Under the pieces are notes generated by a model, which searched no databases, had not been told where the DNA came from, and was given only the letters and a program-made list of their open reading frames with translations. 64,000 nt of DNA from Linyphia triangularis (Eukaryota; Arthropoda; Arachnida; Araneae; Linyphiidae). How positions within the stretch are numbered: the stretch's first letter is position 1; each line of letters opens with the position of its first letter. This document shows, piece after piece, positions 1 through 11,030 of this stretch. Position numbers and translations under genes: made by a program. The stretch is from NCBI GenBank assembly GCA_963978545.1, contig OZ021722.1:2108001-2172000 (forward strand), in the 5' to 3' direction.

Positions 1-324
1 CAGCCTCCATCTTGTGGTTTTGAAATTAGTTGCTATATTGAATTGGCGACGTTTTAGTCTTGTTGACATCTTTTTAAAAACGCGCCAACTCATACACATA
101 GACATGGAATTTACATAAATTTGAAACTTTTCGGTACCCAAATGTAGCCGCTGCCATTTAGAAAAAAATATTTGTAAGTTTAGAATATTTGTAAATACAG
201 ATCACACACAGTGAAATAAATGGTGAAACACTTTTAGTAGGGACAAAGAAAAGATTCTTAAAAAATGATTTACCTTTGTAAGTTTTAGGGTTATACCAAC
301 GAAAACTGGGGGGGGGGGGGAAGG
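1..324. other. A+T-rich DNA, no gene seen
   Basis: No open frame of note and no repeat that I could match elsewhere in the window. It ends in a run of 13 G (308-320) directly before a family C repeat. Confidence 0.6.
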
Positions 325-457
325 GAAGTGGAACATCGTACAACTTTCAATTACACTATATTATTGATGTCAATTTGTGTCACTTACAGTTTTTATATTT
401 TTATTTAGAAAAAAATTGACAGATTGGCGATATTTTTTGCGATAATTCTTGTATGGG

Positions 458-498
<41 letters not shown>

Positions 499-1068
499 TC
501 TCCAAAATGGTGTTTTTGGCGATATACTTTTCGATAATTCTTATATTAACCTTTCTTATATTTGAATCTGAGAAGAGAAGAGAAAACGATCTTTGATGAG
601 CTATGTTCAAGGAAAGAGGACTCTGTGTCGAAGGCATTCGTTTTTCAACTTTTTACGCCATTAAAGCATTTTTACGGGAATTTCGGAGGTGAAGATGTTT
701 ACAACATCTTAAAAAGCATTACTACAGCGATTTTGATTAAAATTAGAGCTGTTTCTTAGCAAATACTGAAAAACATTATTTTTTTCTACGGCAGCTACCG
801 TATGCGCAAAAGCGATTTTGACGAAAATCTTAATGGTAGGTCCCATGGCCATCAACAATCCTCTCACCAAATTTGAACATCGTAGGTCAATTTGTTCGGG
901 AGTTATGTTGACCACATACACATAGGCATTTTCGTAGATCACATTTTTGAAATCAGGATGTTCCAAAACGTGGAGAAATGCAAAAGAATCGATATTTTTT
1001 TTTTTTGGATCGAATGCTATACTTTTATTACTCTATGGGTATACATATGGGTAATTGAAAGTAAAAAG
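325..1068 (+). mobile_element. family C repeat, copy 1
   Basis: Nearly full-length copy of a roughly 700-bp repeat present nine times here. It opens with GTGGAACATCG and CAACTTTCAATTACACTATA and ends with GGGTAATTGAAAGTAAAAA, so the ends share a short inverted repeat (CTTTCAATTAC / GTAATTGAAAG). Shared internal landmarks are GGCGATATTTTTTGCGATAA, CCCATGGCCA and TTTGAACATCG. No coding capacity is visible, so it is probably a non-autonomous DNA transposon; superfamily not determined. A run of 34 A (463-496) interrupts it. Confidence 0.65.
463..496. repeat. poly(A) tract, 34 nt
   Basis: Uninterrupted A run inside family C copy 1. It lies internally, not at an end of the repeat, so it is not a retroposon tail. 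Confidence 0.9.
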
Positions 1069-1914
1069 GGAATTTATAAAGATAAAAATTTACGGCTAGA
1101 AATAAGATTTCTACAATTTGTTCAAAAGTTAGTCTTCTTTAGTCTCAATTTCCAATAAAATTTCAGTGATGAACAGGAGTTTTAAAATAACATAATTTAA
1201 TATATATATAAAAAAAAAAAAGAGTAGTCATATGTATCATGGGCGAATAATTTTCAGGGGGGTTGTAGAGTACAACAAGGGATGGTTAATTTTTTTGTTT
1301 TGTTTTCATTTTGGTTTTCAATTGGATATCTTAATGAAATTTTAATTAATATTTTTGTATTAAATTTGTTATCCATTGAATATTTTAAAATCTTTCTATT
1401 CTACTTTTATTTCCATTGAATCATACCACTTTTCTCTACATTATTTTTAACCCCCTTGCGGCGCCCGTGATATCCATATTTTATCCGCGCCAAAGAAAAA
1501 AGTTAACTTTATTAACATTTCATATTTAAAATGAGCAGACACGAGGGTGGTTATGACGAAAAATCTGTCGTCGATTGATTGACAATTTCTCGCTTTTTCC
1601 ACCATTGGAGATATAAGAGAATTCTCTTTGATCTCGGAATGCCTCTCGTTGCACAGATCTTTCTGCAACGAATTGAGGGGGACCGGTTTAAAACTATAGA
1701 TCCTCTCTCCCCCCTCCCCGACTTAAAATAATTCCTTGTTTCTTTGAATTCAATTAGAGAAGGAGTTCTATTTTTAAGTAAACTGATTAAGGCTGATTTT
1801 ACTATTAAAAGTGTATTCTTAAAAAATTATTTACGATTTTTTATTTATTCATAACAAAACATCTGCATGTTAAGAATCCTGGGGGGGGGGGGGGGTTGAC
1901 CCTAAACACAGAAC
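1069..1914. other. A+T-rich DNA, no gene seen
   Basis: No supported gene. Contains a 15-nt G run at 1881-1895. The short minus-strand frame around 1447-1668 has no recognisable domain. Confidence 0.55.
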
Positions 1915-2204
1915 TTTCCAGATCGTAGTCGAAAAGCCCTATACAGGTGCATGGGGACCGAAAATGTCGCGAAACGGTCGCCAACTTGGCAAGACTGCTA
2001 TTAACCATAATGTTAAATGACCTGCTCCTTGTAAAACTCGTTTCCCAGCATGATCCCCGTAAAACTCGTTTTCAAGCATTAAGAGACGCATTGCAGGAAA
2101 GCGAACACAAACTCTTGCACTGCCTTTTGCGAAAGTACATAAATTTGTCCTTTTTACATAATTAATTCTACGCAATATTTACAAATATACAGAAATTCGT
2201 AACA
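1915..2204 (-). mobile_element. truncated LTR fragment, minus strand
   Basis: Matches the first part of the solo LTR at 37276-37970 in opposite orientation: on the minus strand it begins TGTTACGAATTTCTGTATAT and continues through the same ACGAGTTTTACA-type repeats to the region before the TATA-like box. The 3' part is missing. On its right it abuts a MITE-B copy beginning ATATATTTTATATTT, the same ATAT context used by the complete solo LTR. Confidence 0.7.
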
Positions 2205-2440
2205 ATATATTTTATATTTCAAATCCTTACGTCAATGCATATGCACTGACTCTACCTGGTTTTGCCTATTTTAATTTTCATTTACAATAGATAGACATTA
2301 AATGAAAACAATTTGTCATTTCATCAAGTGATCATTTTCTCCCCAAATGTCAAGGGGGGTTTCTAGAAAGTAGTTTCTAAATGAACTGGACTAGAAGATT
2401 GTAACATAGAGAGTATAGGAAACGATCCTTACTAGGACTT
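2205..2440. mobile_element. MITE-B copy 1, right part
   Basis: Right half of MITE-B, recognised by CAAATCCTTACGTCAATGCA, GTCATTTCATCAAGTGATC and the terminal arm (AGTAGTTTCTAAATGAACTG, TAGAAGATTGTAACATAG, AAACGATCCTTACTAGGAC). The left half is replaced by the LTR fragment, so the copy is broken. Confidence 0.75.
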
Positions 2441-3080
2441 CCTTTTTGCCATTCGTAACAATGATGTTAGTGATCCTGGGAGGGGGTTCTGACCCTAAAA
2501 GCCATCCCCCTATTTGCGTGCCTGCAACATTTTACAATTCGTTGCATAATGAGATAAAAAGAGCCCAAGGAATTAAAACCGAGAAAACCTCATCCGCGGA
2601 CTTCCAAGGCCAAAATCTCAAGATCGGTCGCTTCGGTCTTGAATGCTTCTTTTTTTCTTCATAATGGTGGACGACCTTCACTTTTCAAAGACGGGTCTTC
2701 TTCTTTTTTGGACTCTTCTTCTTATAACAATGCGAAACAACTTCTTCAGCTTCCGTTTCGAAACTCGAACTTGACTCTGAAGAGATGCACATTGATTGTT
2801 CTTTTGAAAAAAAGAAAACAAAAAGGACATTTTAAAGGAAAAGAACAAAATGGGAATTTTATATCTCTCTTCTTCCAGAACAAACGGGAGATTTTTCAGG
2901 AGGACATTTTTTCTTTCTTTTTTTTTTACGTGGAAGGACCGAGACGGAAATATAAAAGGTAAATCGTGCGTCAGTACTTATCTATATACCTCTCGGGACA
3001 ACATTACTTGAGCCTTGAGTAGAATGTATCCTTCCGCGTCAAGATATAGTTCCAGGCAAATCACACCTTTTATAGTAATA
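2441..3080. other. purine-rich single-copy-looking DNA
   Basis: No gene supported. The plus-strand frames at 2446-2664 and 2639-2962 are low-complexity (phenylalanine-, serine- and lysine-rich) and show no domain. Confidence 0.5.
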
Positions 3081-4020
3081 CTAGCTGAATACCTGTGCTT
3101 CGCCACGAAATTTTACCATGTGAAATATTTTAGCCAGCTGTGAGGCCCCGCGTTGCGAAAAAACCGTCATTGGTGTATAGGCCCCAATTTTTGGCGCTTC
3201 GCTCGCAGGAAGGTTCCTCGCTTCGCTCGCTGAAAAAGTCGTTGACACATAAGCACAGGTTTACTTAACTCGTCGAAAGGTTCATTGCTATGCAAACATG
3301 AGCTCGCTTTGCTCGATGAAAGGTTTAACTGCGTAAGCGTAAGGTCGCTTCACACACTAAAAACTAATTGTTACGTAAAGCCTTAATATTAGAAGCATCT
3401 CCCTTGTCGAGAAAGAGTAAGAAAAACAAAAATTCCCTGTAATAACTGTAATACAACACCCCTTTAAGAATAATTTAACACTGTGATGTTTGTAAAAAGC
3501 AAAATTAAAAGGTCAAAACTACTTATGTTGAAACTTTCAGAGCTCTAGGTCTATTAGAAGTCGCTTTTTGTGAAAATTTTAATTAAAAAACAAATTAAAA
3601 TTTTAACGGTCTTTTTGACGAAAGTCCAATTAGATGGCCAAAACTATTTGTGTTGACAATTTCAGATCTGTAGGCCAATTAGAAACCGTTTTGTAAAATA
3701 TTTGTTAATTAATTAATTAAAAAACAAATAAAATTTCAATCAAGTTTTGTTTTTCAAAAGTCTAATTTGAAGGCCAAAACTACTTATGTTGAAATTTTCA
3801 GAGCTGTAGACCTACTAGAAATCGTTTTGTAAAATATTTCTTAATTAATTAAACAAAATTAATCAAAAAGAACTAAATAATAAATTTAAAATTCTGTTTT
3901 TCAAAAGTCCAGTTAGAAGTCTAAAACCACTTATGTTGAAAATTTCAGAGCTGTATCTCTATTTGAAGTCACTTTGTAAAAAAATAAATTAATTAAAAAA
4001 AATTAATTAAAAAAGGGTCA
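3081..4020 (-). mobile_element. Helitron-like element (Heli-2), 5'-truncated
   Basis: On the minus strand it ends GGTATTCAGCTAG followed by T, the CTAG|T signature of a Helitron 3' end. Upstream lie patches such as CTTCGCTCGC, also present in the complete copy at 7986-8857, and about four A+T-rich internal tandem units marked by GCTCTGAAA...TTTTGGCC (CCAAAACTACTTATGTTGAAA on the plus strand). The 5' TCTATAATAATAAAA end is absent, so the copy is truncated. No helicase or Rep coding sequence: non-autonomous. Confidence 0.7.
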
Positions 4021-4131
4021 CAGGATAAGTTTCCTTGGACTATAATTATCAACGTACAGTGGTTAGAGGGTTGAAATATATTTAGTTTAGAATTATTTAA
4101 AAAACCAAATGGAAAATTTACAACGTTTCGC

Positions 4132-4298
4132 TCAGGGTTGTAACGCTAAAAAAAAGTTCCAACTCTCAAAAGTACCGGTGCCAGCTCTTAAAAGTACCGG
4201 TGCCAGCTCTAAAAAGTGTTCTTAAAAGTGCTCAGCTCTAAAAAAAAAAAGAGAGCCGTGCCAGCTCTTAAAAGTACCGGTACCGCCGTACCGACCCT
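4132..4298. mobile_element. possible small hAT-like element with 22-bp repeats
   Basis: Starts CAGGGTTG and ends near GTACCGACCCT, resembling hAT-type CAGGG/CCCTG ends, with direct repeats of about 22 bp (CCAGCTCTTAAAAGTACCGG) inside. No clear 8-bp target duplication, so the class is tentative. Confidence 0.35.
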
Positions 4299-4616
4299 AT
4301 TTCCCCCCGTTCGCAACATAGTTAACTCTGGTAACCGCAGGTGACTAATGCCCCTAGAAAATCAATTTCTCAATAGATGACAGCCCATGATCAAACATCT
4401 TACAGTTTTTTGTTTTTTTTTTCAAGTTATTTTTAAAATATATTTTAAATTTTACTTTATTTTGTTCAATAAGGTTGTGTTTTTAATTGAAATACCCACT
4501 TTCTCTGATATTTGGTCACGAATTTAATGGTAAGCACTAAAATTTGAATTTGGGGGACAATTGCCCCCGAGCGACTAAACGCCAGATTAAAGGTTGCGCG
4601 CCTATCTAAGGGTTAA
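4299..4616 (-). mobile_element. piggyBac-like repeat L, copy 1
   Basis: Diverged inverted-orientation relative of the repeat at 16714-16986; shared parts include TGAATTTGGGGGACAATTG and GGTCACGAATTTAATGG. The right end reads CTAAGGG followed by TTAA (4613-4616), as expected for piggyBac-type insertion. The left boundary is approximate. Confidence 0.45.
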
Positions 4617-5392
4617 CTGCCTTAAGGCTGTTATCGACACGCCACCTACATTTTGAATCTCAATGTTAAAGTATAGGAGATTTTCATATAAATAATCACA
4701 ACACTGTGCTAAAAAATTTTAAAATATTCGAATTATTTTTTCACCGTAAAAAAATTCGAAATGTTTTTTAAGGTGATGCGTAATGATGGCTTAGTATTTT
4801 ATTGAGAAGTATTTTTTAAATATTTTCAAAAAATTCCATCTTTTCAAGTTGAAGTTCAAACGCTAATAAAAATTCTTTACAACACCAAAAAGAAAAAAAT
4901 AAATGCAGCAATCTGTAGAATTATTCATTTTCTTTCAAATGGTCCAAAATTTATAATTTTAAGAATTGTATTTAAACGGCTACAATTTAATTACTCTAAA
5001 TTTTATGATTTTCTTGAATGCGCGCATGAATACATCGTAGGTGACAGTGATTTATAATGGCTTCAGTTGTAAGAAAAGTATAAACATAACGAGGTTTGTT
5101 TTGTCTTTTTCATTCATGGAACGAGAGGCACCATTTGGGTTATTTTTTTTTCCTTCTTTTTTTCTTATTGCATTTTTAGGCCGACACGAAGTGTTCAATG
5201 TTTACAAGTACATTTAATATTTCTTCTACGCTACGATTTCTACGACGCTCTACGCTTGGGATGGAGTTTAGTTATTCTTTTATTTTTTAATTGTTAGCTA
5301 GTTGTAAAGAAGTGACTAAATCTAAAGAATACGATATTGGATAATTTTATTTATGTGATTTTTGGTCAAATAATTTAAACAATATTTTTTAA
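4617..5392. other. A+T-rich DNA, no gene seen
   Basis: No open frame of note, RNA gene or internal repeat recognised. Confidence 0.5.
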
Positions 5393-6000
5393 ATCCTTTA
5401 TATTCACTTCGATTTATTTTGTGTGTGGTTATGTTTGTGGCAGATAAATATGTGGAGAGTTAATTAACCGCCTTGGGCTGTCACCCAATCAAACCGAAAC
5501 TTTGCAGACAGATTCGTTTTCGGTGAGAATGTATTCTATCAAGTTTTGGGGACTTTCACTAAAAGGACGCTATTCCAAACGCTGTTATTGTTGCTTTGTA
5601 GGGTTAAGGGCCACTTCATCCAATCGATCTTAAATTTGGCGGATGAATTCGTTATCAATGACATTTTGCTTTCTATCGTTTTGGGTGCTATCGTTTAAAA
5701 AGGTAGCTTTTACACACGTTTCCATTTTCACTTCGGAGGACTAATTAATCTACTTGCCTTCATCCAATCGAGATAAAACTTGGCTGATGGACACGCTATC
5801 AATGACAATGCATTTTTTTAAGTTTTGGAGGCAAAAAAGTGTTAGTTCAATTGCATGGAATGAATGATTTTTTTTTTACATTGTGGTCAAACACTATGAA
5901 AAGTCGATCTGAGTTCAAAATTATTTTAATTAGTTGCACATAAAAGTTGGCAATCTAAATAGAGGATTAATTTTAAAAACTTTGTTTTTAGGGTAAATTA
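5393..6000 (+). mobile_element. family F repeat, copy 1
   Basis: Dispersed repeat. Landmarks: TTCGATTTATTTTGTGTGTG near the start, then CACCCAATCAAACCGAAACT, AATGTATTCTATCAAGTTTT and, at the far end, TTAAAAACTTTGTTTTTA. Related copies occur at about 6.7, 21.3, 26.2, 29.2, 45.1, 51.2, 61.1 and 62.1 kb. No coding capacity or clean ends found; the class is unknown. Confidence 0.5.
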
Positions 6001-6715
6001 TTACTTTCAATTGCTCATACGTTAACATACTGATGAAAGAATTGCATTCGGTAAAAAAAAAAAAAAAAAAAAAAATCGATTATTATTAATATAATTTTTT
6101 TTTTTTTTTTTTTTTTTTTTTGCTATACCACACGTTTAGCTGAGTTCAAGAAAGTGGTCTAGAAAAGTGTCCGATGTGTTTGTGTGTGTGTGCGAGGTCA
6201 AAATTTCTCCCGAATGGATTTACCTATGATGTTTAAATTTTGTATACGGGTTAGAGGTGGCCATGGAACCTGATGTCATTAAGGTTTTCGTGAAAATTGC
6301 GCATGTGCAAAAGGTAGTTGTTATTGAAAAATTTAAGTTTTTCAACAATTGTCAAAAAACTGATCTTAGCGGTTTCAATCAAGTAAGTGCACTAAATCTC
6401 ATCCGCCACCTCCAAAATCCCATTAGAATTTCGATTATGGTGTAAACAGTTAAAAAACGAGTTCACAAAGTTCTTTTTAATTGAGCATCGCCCATCAACG
6501 ACTGTTTCTCCTCTGTTTCACTTACATCAAAGTCTTATCTATTATTTATTGTAAAAATTTCCATTTAGGCGGTGGTTTTTTTTTGGGAAGAGGTTGTCAA
6601 TGAGATAATTATCACCAAATTGAATTTTTTTTTTTTTTAAATTAATGAAAAACGGTCAATTGCACCGTGGCTGGTATTAAGTGTAATTGAAAGTTGTACG
6701 GTGTTCCATAATCCC
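6001..6715 (-). mobile_element. family C repeat, copy 2
   Basis: Minus-strand copy: begins TACTTTCAATTGCTCATACG and ends TGTAATTGAAAGTTGTACGG then TGTTCCATAATCCC. It lies between two family F copies in the same orientation. Poly(A) at 6053-6075 and poly(T) at 6099-6121 interrupt it. Confidence 0.65.
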
Positions 6716-7010
6716 AGTTTTTAAATCCTTTTACATTAAATTCGATGTCGTTTGTTTGTTTGTGGCCGGGAAATTTGCGGATGGCTAAACTCACTTGTTA
6801 TCATCCAATCAAATTGAAACTTGGTAGTTAGATTCGTTGCCAGTGATAGTGCAAAAAAGAGTTACTCCATAGCAAAGAATCTGTGGTTTCTTAGTAGTGA
6901 TCAAACCCTAGGAAAACTCGAACTGAGCACAAAAATCGCTTAAATAAGTTGCGATTGCACATAAAAGTTTACAATGCATATTATTGACTTCCATTAAAAA
7001 ATTTTTGCTG
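6716..7010 (+). mobile_element. family F repeat, copy 2
   Basis: Shares CATCCAATCAAATTGAAACT, the GTAGTGATCAAACCCTA block and GCACATAAAAGTTTACAATG with copy 1. Shorter, with internal loss. Confidence 0.45.
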
Positions 7011-7985
7011 GCCGCCTGTGAATGTTGCAGTCTCTTTCGGTTAACTGCTCATATGTCTGTTCATAAGCTATAAAATTTTAAAAACCAAAAATGAAAGAGC
7101 ACACGAGTTTAGAATAAGACTTACGATCTCTCGCACCCAATGTGTGTATTGTTTTTTTGCGAGCTATGTGTTCATTGCACTAAATCAGATTTTTAGTGCA
7201 AACACAACTCTACTTGATACAATCTTAAAGAATATACAGTCTCTTTTGAAAGAGAATATACTTTAAAATTATTTTTGCTGCCTCCACTATTTGAAGCCTG
7301 TAGCCTTTCTTGTTACTTTTTTTAAAAATTATTATTATTTTCAGCTATAGATTTAAATGTTTTCAATTGCAATGTCAATTTTTTCCGATGTCCTAGCGAA
7401 GTGTGGGTGGTGATGTGGTAGGGGGGCTTGTGTTTCCCGTATAGCAACAAGGTAAGGCTGTGTTGCGCTGGTTTGTGTCATTTTTTAAAAAAAAATTTTT
7501 ATCGTGGATCGAACTCTTTCAAAGTGAAAATGTTAATTTTTTGGTGATTTAAGTAATATTAAATGCATTATGTTACTAGTCTACGATGATGTTAGAAAGT
7601 TCTATGACTGAAACAGGCATAAGATAAAACGTAATAATGAAACTAACAAAAAACCTCGTATATGGAAATAGAGGACATTGTCGTGGCAAAGACCAAAAAA
7701 ATATGGTCAAGAGTTTCCATATCCTACTGTCAAACGAGTAAACATGATGTTGAAGGCGCATAATTTAAAACGCATCTTTTTTAAGTCTCACTCTTAAATA
7801 CCAAAGGAGAATTTAGAAGACTTTATCCAAATCCTTCTAGAAGGCTAGTAAGTATTGTTTGACATTTTATCCTGCAAGTTTAAGAAAATTTATGAGTGCA
7901 TTTGTCCCAGGCACTAAAATGTACCAGTCGGAGAATTAAGATTCCTAATCGATCAAAATGGTGGTCGAAGACTTAGATATTGCTA
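7011..7985. other. A+T-rich DNA, no gene seen
   Basis: No supported gene. The minus-strand frame at 7576-7761 is short, with no homology I recognise. Confidence 0.5.
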
Positions 7986-8857
7986 TCTATAATAATAAAA
8001 TAAGCTGTGTGTCTTGTCTATCCGTTTCTGGATCTATAGAAACCTACTTAAAATTGGAGTAGAGCTCTGAAATTTTCAGCACAAGTAATTTTGGCCTTCT
8101 GATTTGACTTTTGAAAAACAGAATTTTAAACTTTTACTTAGTTTTTTTTTTTTTTAAGTAAATTTCTTTAATTAATTAATATATATTTTACAAAACGATT
8201 TCAAATAGGGCTACAGCTTTGAAATTTTCAACAAAAGTAGTTGTGGCCATCTAATTGGATTTTTAAAAAACAGAATTTTAAAATTTTATTTGTTTTTTAA
8301 TTTTTTTTAATTAATTAACAAGTATTTTACATATAAATTTGTAATTGAGCTACAGTTGTGAAATATTCAACACAAGTAGCTTTGGCCTTCTAATTAGACT
8401 GACAAAAAGAATGTTAAAATTTTAATTTGTTTTTTAATTACTTTTTTCACAAAAAGCGACTTTTAATAGGCCTGGAGCTCTGAAAGTTTCAACATAATAA
8501 GTTTTGGCTTCTAATTTTACTTTTCATAAACACGTGTTAAAATAATCTTAAAGGGGTGTTGTATTATTATATTAACGGGGAATTTTTTTTTTCTCGACAA
8601 GGGATAGGCTTCCAATATTAAGGTTTTACGTAGCAAGTAGATTTTAGTGAATGAAGCTAGCTTATGCTTACGCAGCAATGAACCTTTGAACGAGGGAAGC
8701 GAGCTCGATTTTGCGTAGCGATGAAACATCCTGCGGGCGAAGCGTCAAAAACTGGGACCTATACACGAATGTCAGGTTTTCGCAACGCGAGATCTCACAG
8801 CTAACTAAAATACTGCACATGTTAAAATTTCGTAGCGAAGCATGGGTATTAAACTAG
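7986..8857 (+). mobile_element. Helitron-like element (Heli-2), complete non-autonomous copy
   Basis: Begins TCTATAATAATAAAA after an A and ends GGTATTAAACTAG before a T, fitting insertion between A and T with 5' TC and 3' CTAG, the diagnostic Helitron ends. Inside are about four A+T-rich tandem units starting near 8062, 8214, 8352 and 8474 (spacings about 152, 138 and 122), each with a GCTCTGAAATTTTCA-like block and TTTTGGCCTTCTAAT. It then has a G+C-richer 3' region shared with the copy at 3081-4020. No coding sequence. Confidence 0.75.
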
Positions 8858-8945
8858 TAATGAATAAAATGAAGAACACTTTGAGAAGGGAAATTCTGAA
8901 GTAAAAATCACAGTTTCAGCATCAAAAAGTAAACATATAGAACTC

Positions 8946-10191
8946 TATAATGATTCAACTTTATCTGAATCTAGTCATTTGGACAGTGACGAAGTACTCC
9001 AGGCACATTCTTCAAGAACGTGTATAATAGATATGAAGTATCAGATAGGGCTGGGACAGTTATTGCTTCAGCAGTTCTTCTAACATCCACTTCGAAAATT
9101 GTTAAAAATACGTTTCACAGAAAAATCTAGATAGCACGAAAATTGACCGCAGAAAAAAACGAAGTTCTACAAATACCTGCTTTGTACTTCAGACAAAATG
9201 ATAAAATTTAAATTATATGAGAAAAGAATGACAAAATGTATTTATAGAGCATTCTTGGAGAAAATATTTCATTGATTATTAAAGAGCATATTTCTTTATA
9301 ATGGAACCAAAGTCGATGCTCTTGGGTTATATTACTCCATCATCCAGCACATCTGAATCACTGATTTCTTCCTGGAATTAGAATATCTATTGTGGCATTT
9401 AGGTGGGGTGGAACTAACGTGAACGTTGAAAAATTTGGAGGTTTACCCGAGTTTTTTTTATTAAAGGTTTTAGCACAGGACAAACATATCGCCTCAATGA
9501 TTTTAACAGGCATATTTTCTAAGAATTTAGCAAACAAATCTCTAGGTAAAATGTCTTATGGTCGATGGCTAACTCGAGCTAATCAAATTCTATGTGTCTA
9601 ACTTTCTATGAGGGTTTACGCTTTGGTTTGCAATAAAAACTCACTCTTCTTGTAGCCTGTTCAAACTCATCACTGCAACTATAGGTATTGTATTTGTCCA
9701 TGTGACTGAAAACTAAAATATATCCAGTAATTCAAAGAAAAAGTTTCCTTGCGCACCCTGTAAATTTATTGACCGCAATGTTGACCGCCTTTAAACCATG
9801 AAATGGCAGCCGTCGCATTTTGAAATTCCACATCATTCATACAAATAAAACTAAAACTGTTTCAACTCCCCACTATTAAAAATTTTAGGAATCAACTTAC
9901 ACCTATCTCATTGATTGTCAAGAGACTATATCTGATCCACAATTATTGTGATTCATTCCTGATGAAGATATCCAATTGTTTGTTGCTGAAAAAGGCAGAA
10001 GGAGAACTGTCTTTACACAATATTGTAATACAATATTTGAAAATGCGATCAAGACTGTGTCAGAAACTTCAGCCACAGAGCGCAAAAAATCTGAGAGAGA
10101 AGGCTTCATAAAAAGAATTAAATGCAGTCTTGAAAAGACATGCCGAAATTCTATGGCAAGAAGGATTTTCGCGTTATTTGAAATATTATAA
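8946..10191 (+). pseudogene. decayed gene of an arthropod-expanded hypothetical protein family
   Basis: The one stretch with protein-like remnants, broken by stops and at least one frameshift. Readable pieces, in order: DSDEVL near 8985; RYEVSDRAGTVIASAVL at 9029 (frame 2) followed downstream by ALYF; an open frame at 9392-9601 ending SYGRWLTRANQIL; YPVIQRKSFLAHPVNLL at 9721 (frame 1); and FENAIKTVSE...REGFIKR within 9976-10191 (frame 1). Taken together these resemble, from memory, a hypothetical-protein family expanded in arthropod genomes, possibly transposon-derived; I know no function or name. The order is collinear over 1.2 kb without obvious introns, which would fit a retrocopy or a single-exon mobile gene. 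A possible AATAAA lies just downstream (about 10233). It cannot encode an intact protein as it stands. The family assignment needs a profile search. Confidence 0.5.
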
Positions 10192-10258
10192 TAGTAATAA
10201 AAATGTAATTTGTGTCAACATTTTACTGTAATAAATAAAAGTAACTCTTATAATTTAA

Positions 10259-10274
10259 TTATATATATATATAA
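10259..10274. repeat. (AT)n microsatellite
   Basis: Short TA/AT dinucleotide run between the decayed gene and a hAT-like element. Confidence 0.8.
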
Positions 10275-10293
10275 TTTAAACTTATGTGTAACA

Positions 10294-10719
10294 CAGGGAT
10301 GAGAGTTTTCCTCCTTTTGGAGGATTTCTTTGTTTTTTGTCTTTTATCTAACATTTTCCTTGTCTTCATCCCTTTTTCGAGGATCCGCATTTTTATGATA
10401 TGTATCAGTTTTTCCTGCAAAAATTATACTTTTCCTCACATCTAAACAAAAGATTTTCCCTCTTGGCTCCCCTTTCCTCACAGATTACTTCACAAGTTTC
10501 TAATATTTGAAATATAATTATTATATAGTATGAGAAATGTCATTATATCTTTAAAATTATTGAATCATCCTTCCTGCATACCTTTTTTTTTTATTAATTT
10601 GTGTGTATTCCTTCCACGAACTTTTTTGATGAAACTTTTGGGTATCGTCCCTTCCGCTTGCTTTTTAAAACCAATTTTTGGGCTTCCTCCTTTTTTCTCT
10701 CTGATCACTCTCATCCCTG
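10294..10719. mobile_element. hAT-like non-autonomous element
   Basis: Terminal inverted repeat CAGGGATGAGAGT at the left and ACTCTCATCCCTG at the right, 426 bp apart. CAGGG/CCCTG ends are typical of hAT elements. The flanking 8-mers do not match, so the target duplication has decayed or the class is wrong. The interior is pyrimidine-rich (TTTTCCTC blocks); the frame at 10530-10814 is a by-product of it. Confidence 0.6.
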
Positions 10720-10929
10720 TAGTAGTAAAACATCAAAAAAGAGGTTTTTTTTCTTCTTCAAAATTTGCATTCTTTAACGTCAATCCGGAAGCAGAAGATG
10801 ACATCCCATTCTAATAAAATTTTATATGTACTTTAAGAACATCATTTGGCACCCTTTCCTTGCTGTGCCGGACAGAAATCTGAAACTTTTCTTTAGAACA
10901 TGGAACGGTGAGTCATCCTCATACTACGC

Positions 10930-11030
10930 TAGTATGACGGGTCCCATGGCCACCACTGGGCCGTATATAAAGTTTGAACATCGTTCCTTGCCTTATGCTA
11001 ACATATGGGAAATTGAAAGTAAAAAGTTTC
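10930..11030 (+). mobile_element. family C repeat, 3' fragment
   Basis: Contains GGGTCCCATGGCCACCACTG, TTTGAACATCG and the terminal ATTGAAAGTAAAAAG. The rest of the repeat is missing. Confidence 0.55.

Noticed and set aside
2639..2962. 107-codon plus-strand frame
   Set aside because: Low-complexity Phe/Lys/Ser-rich translation of purine/pyrimidine tracts; no homology recognised.
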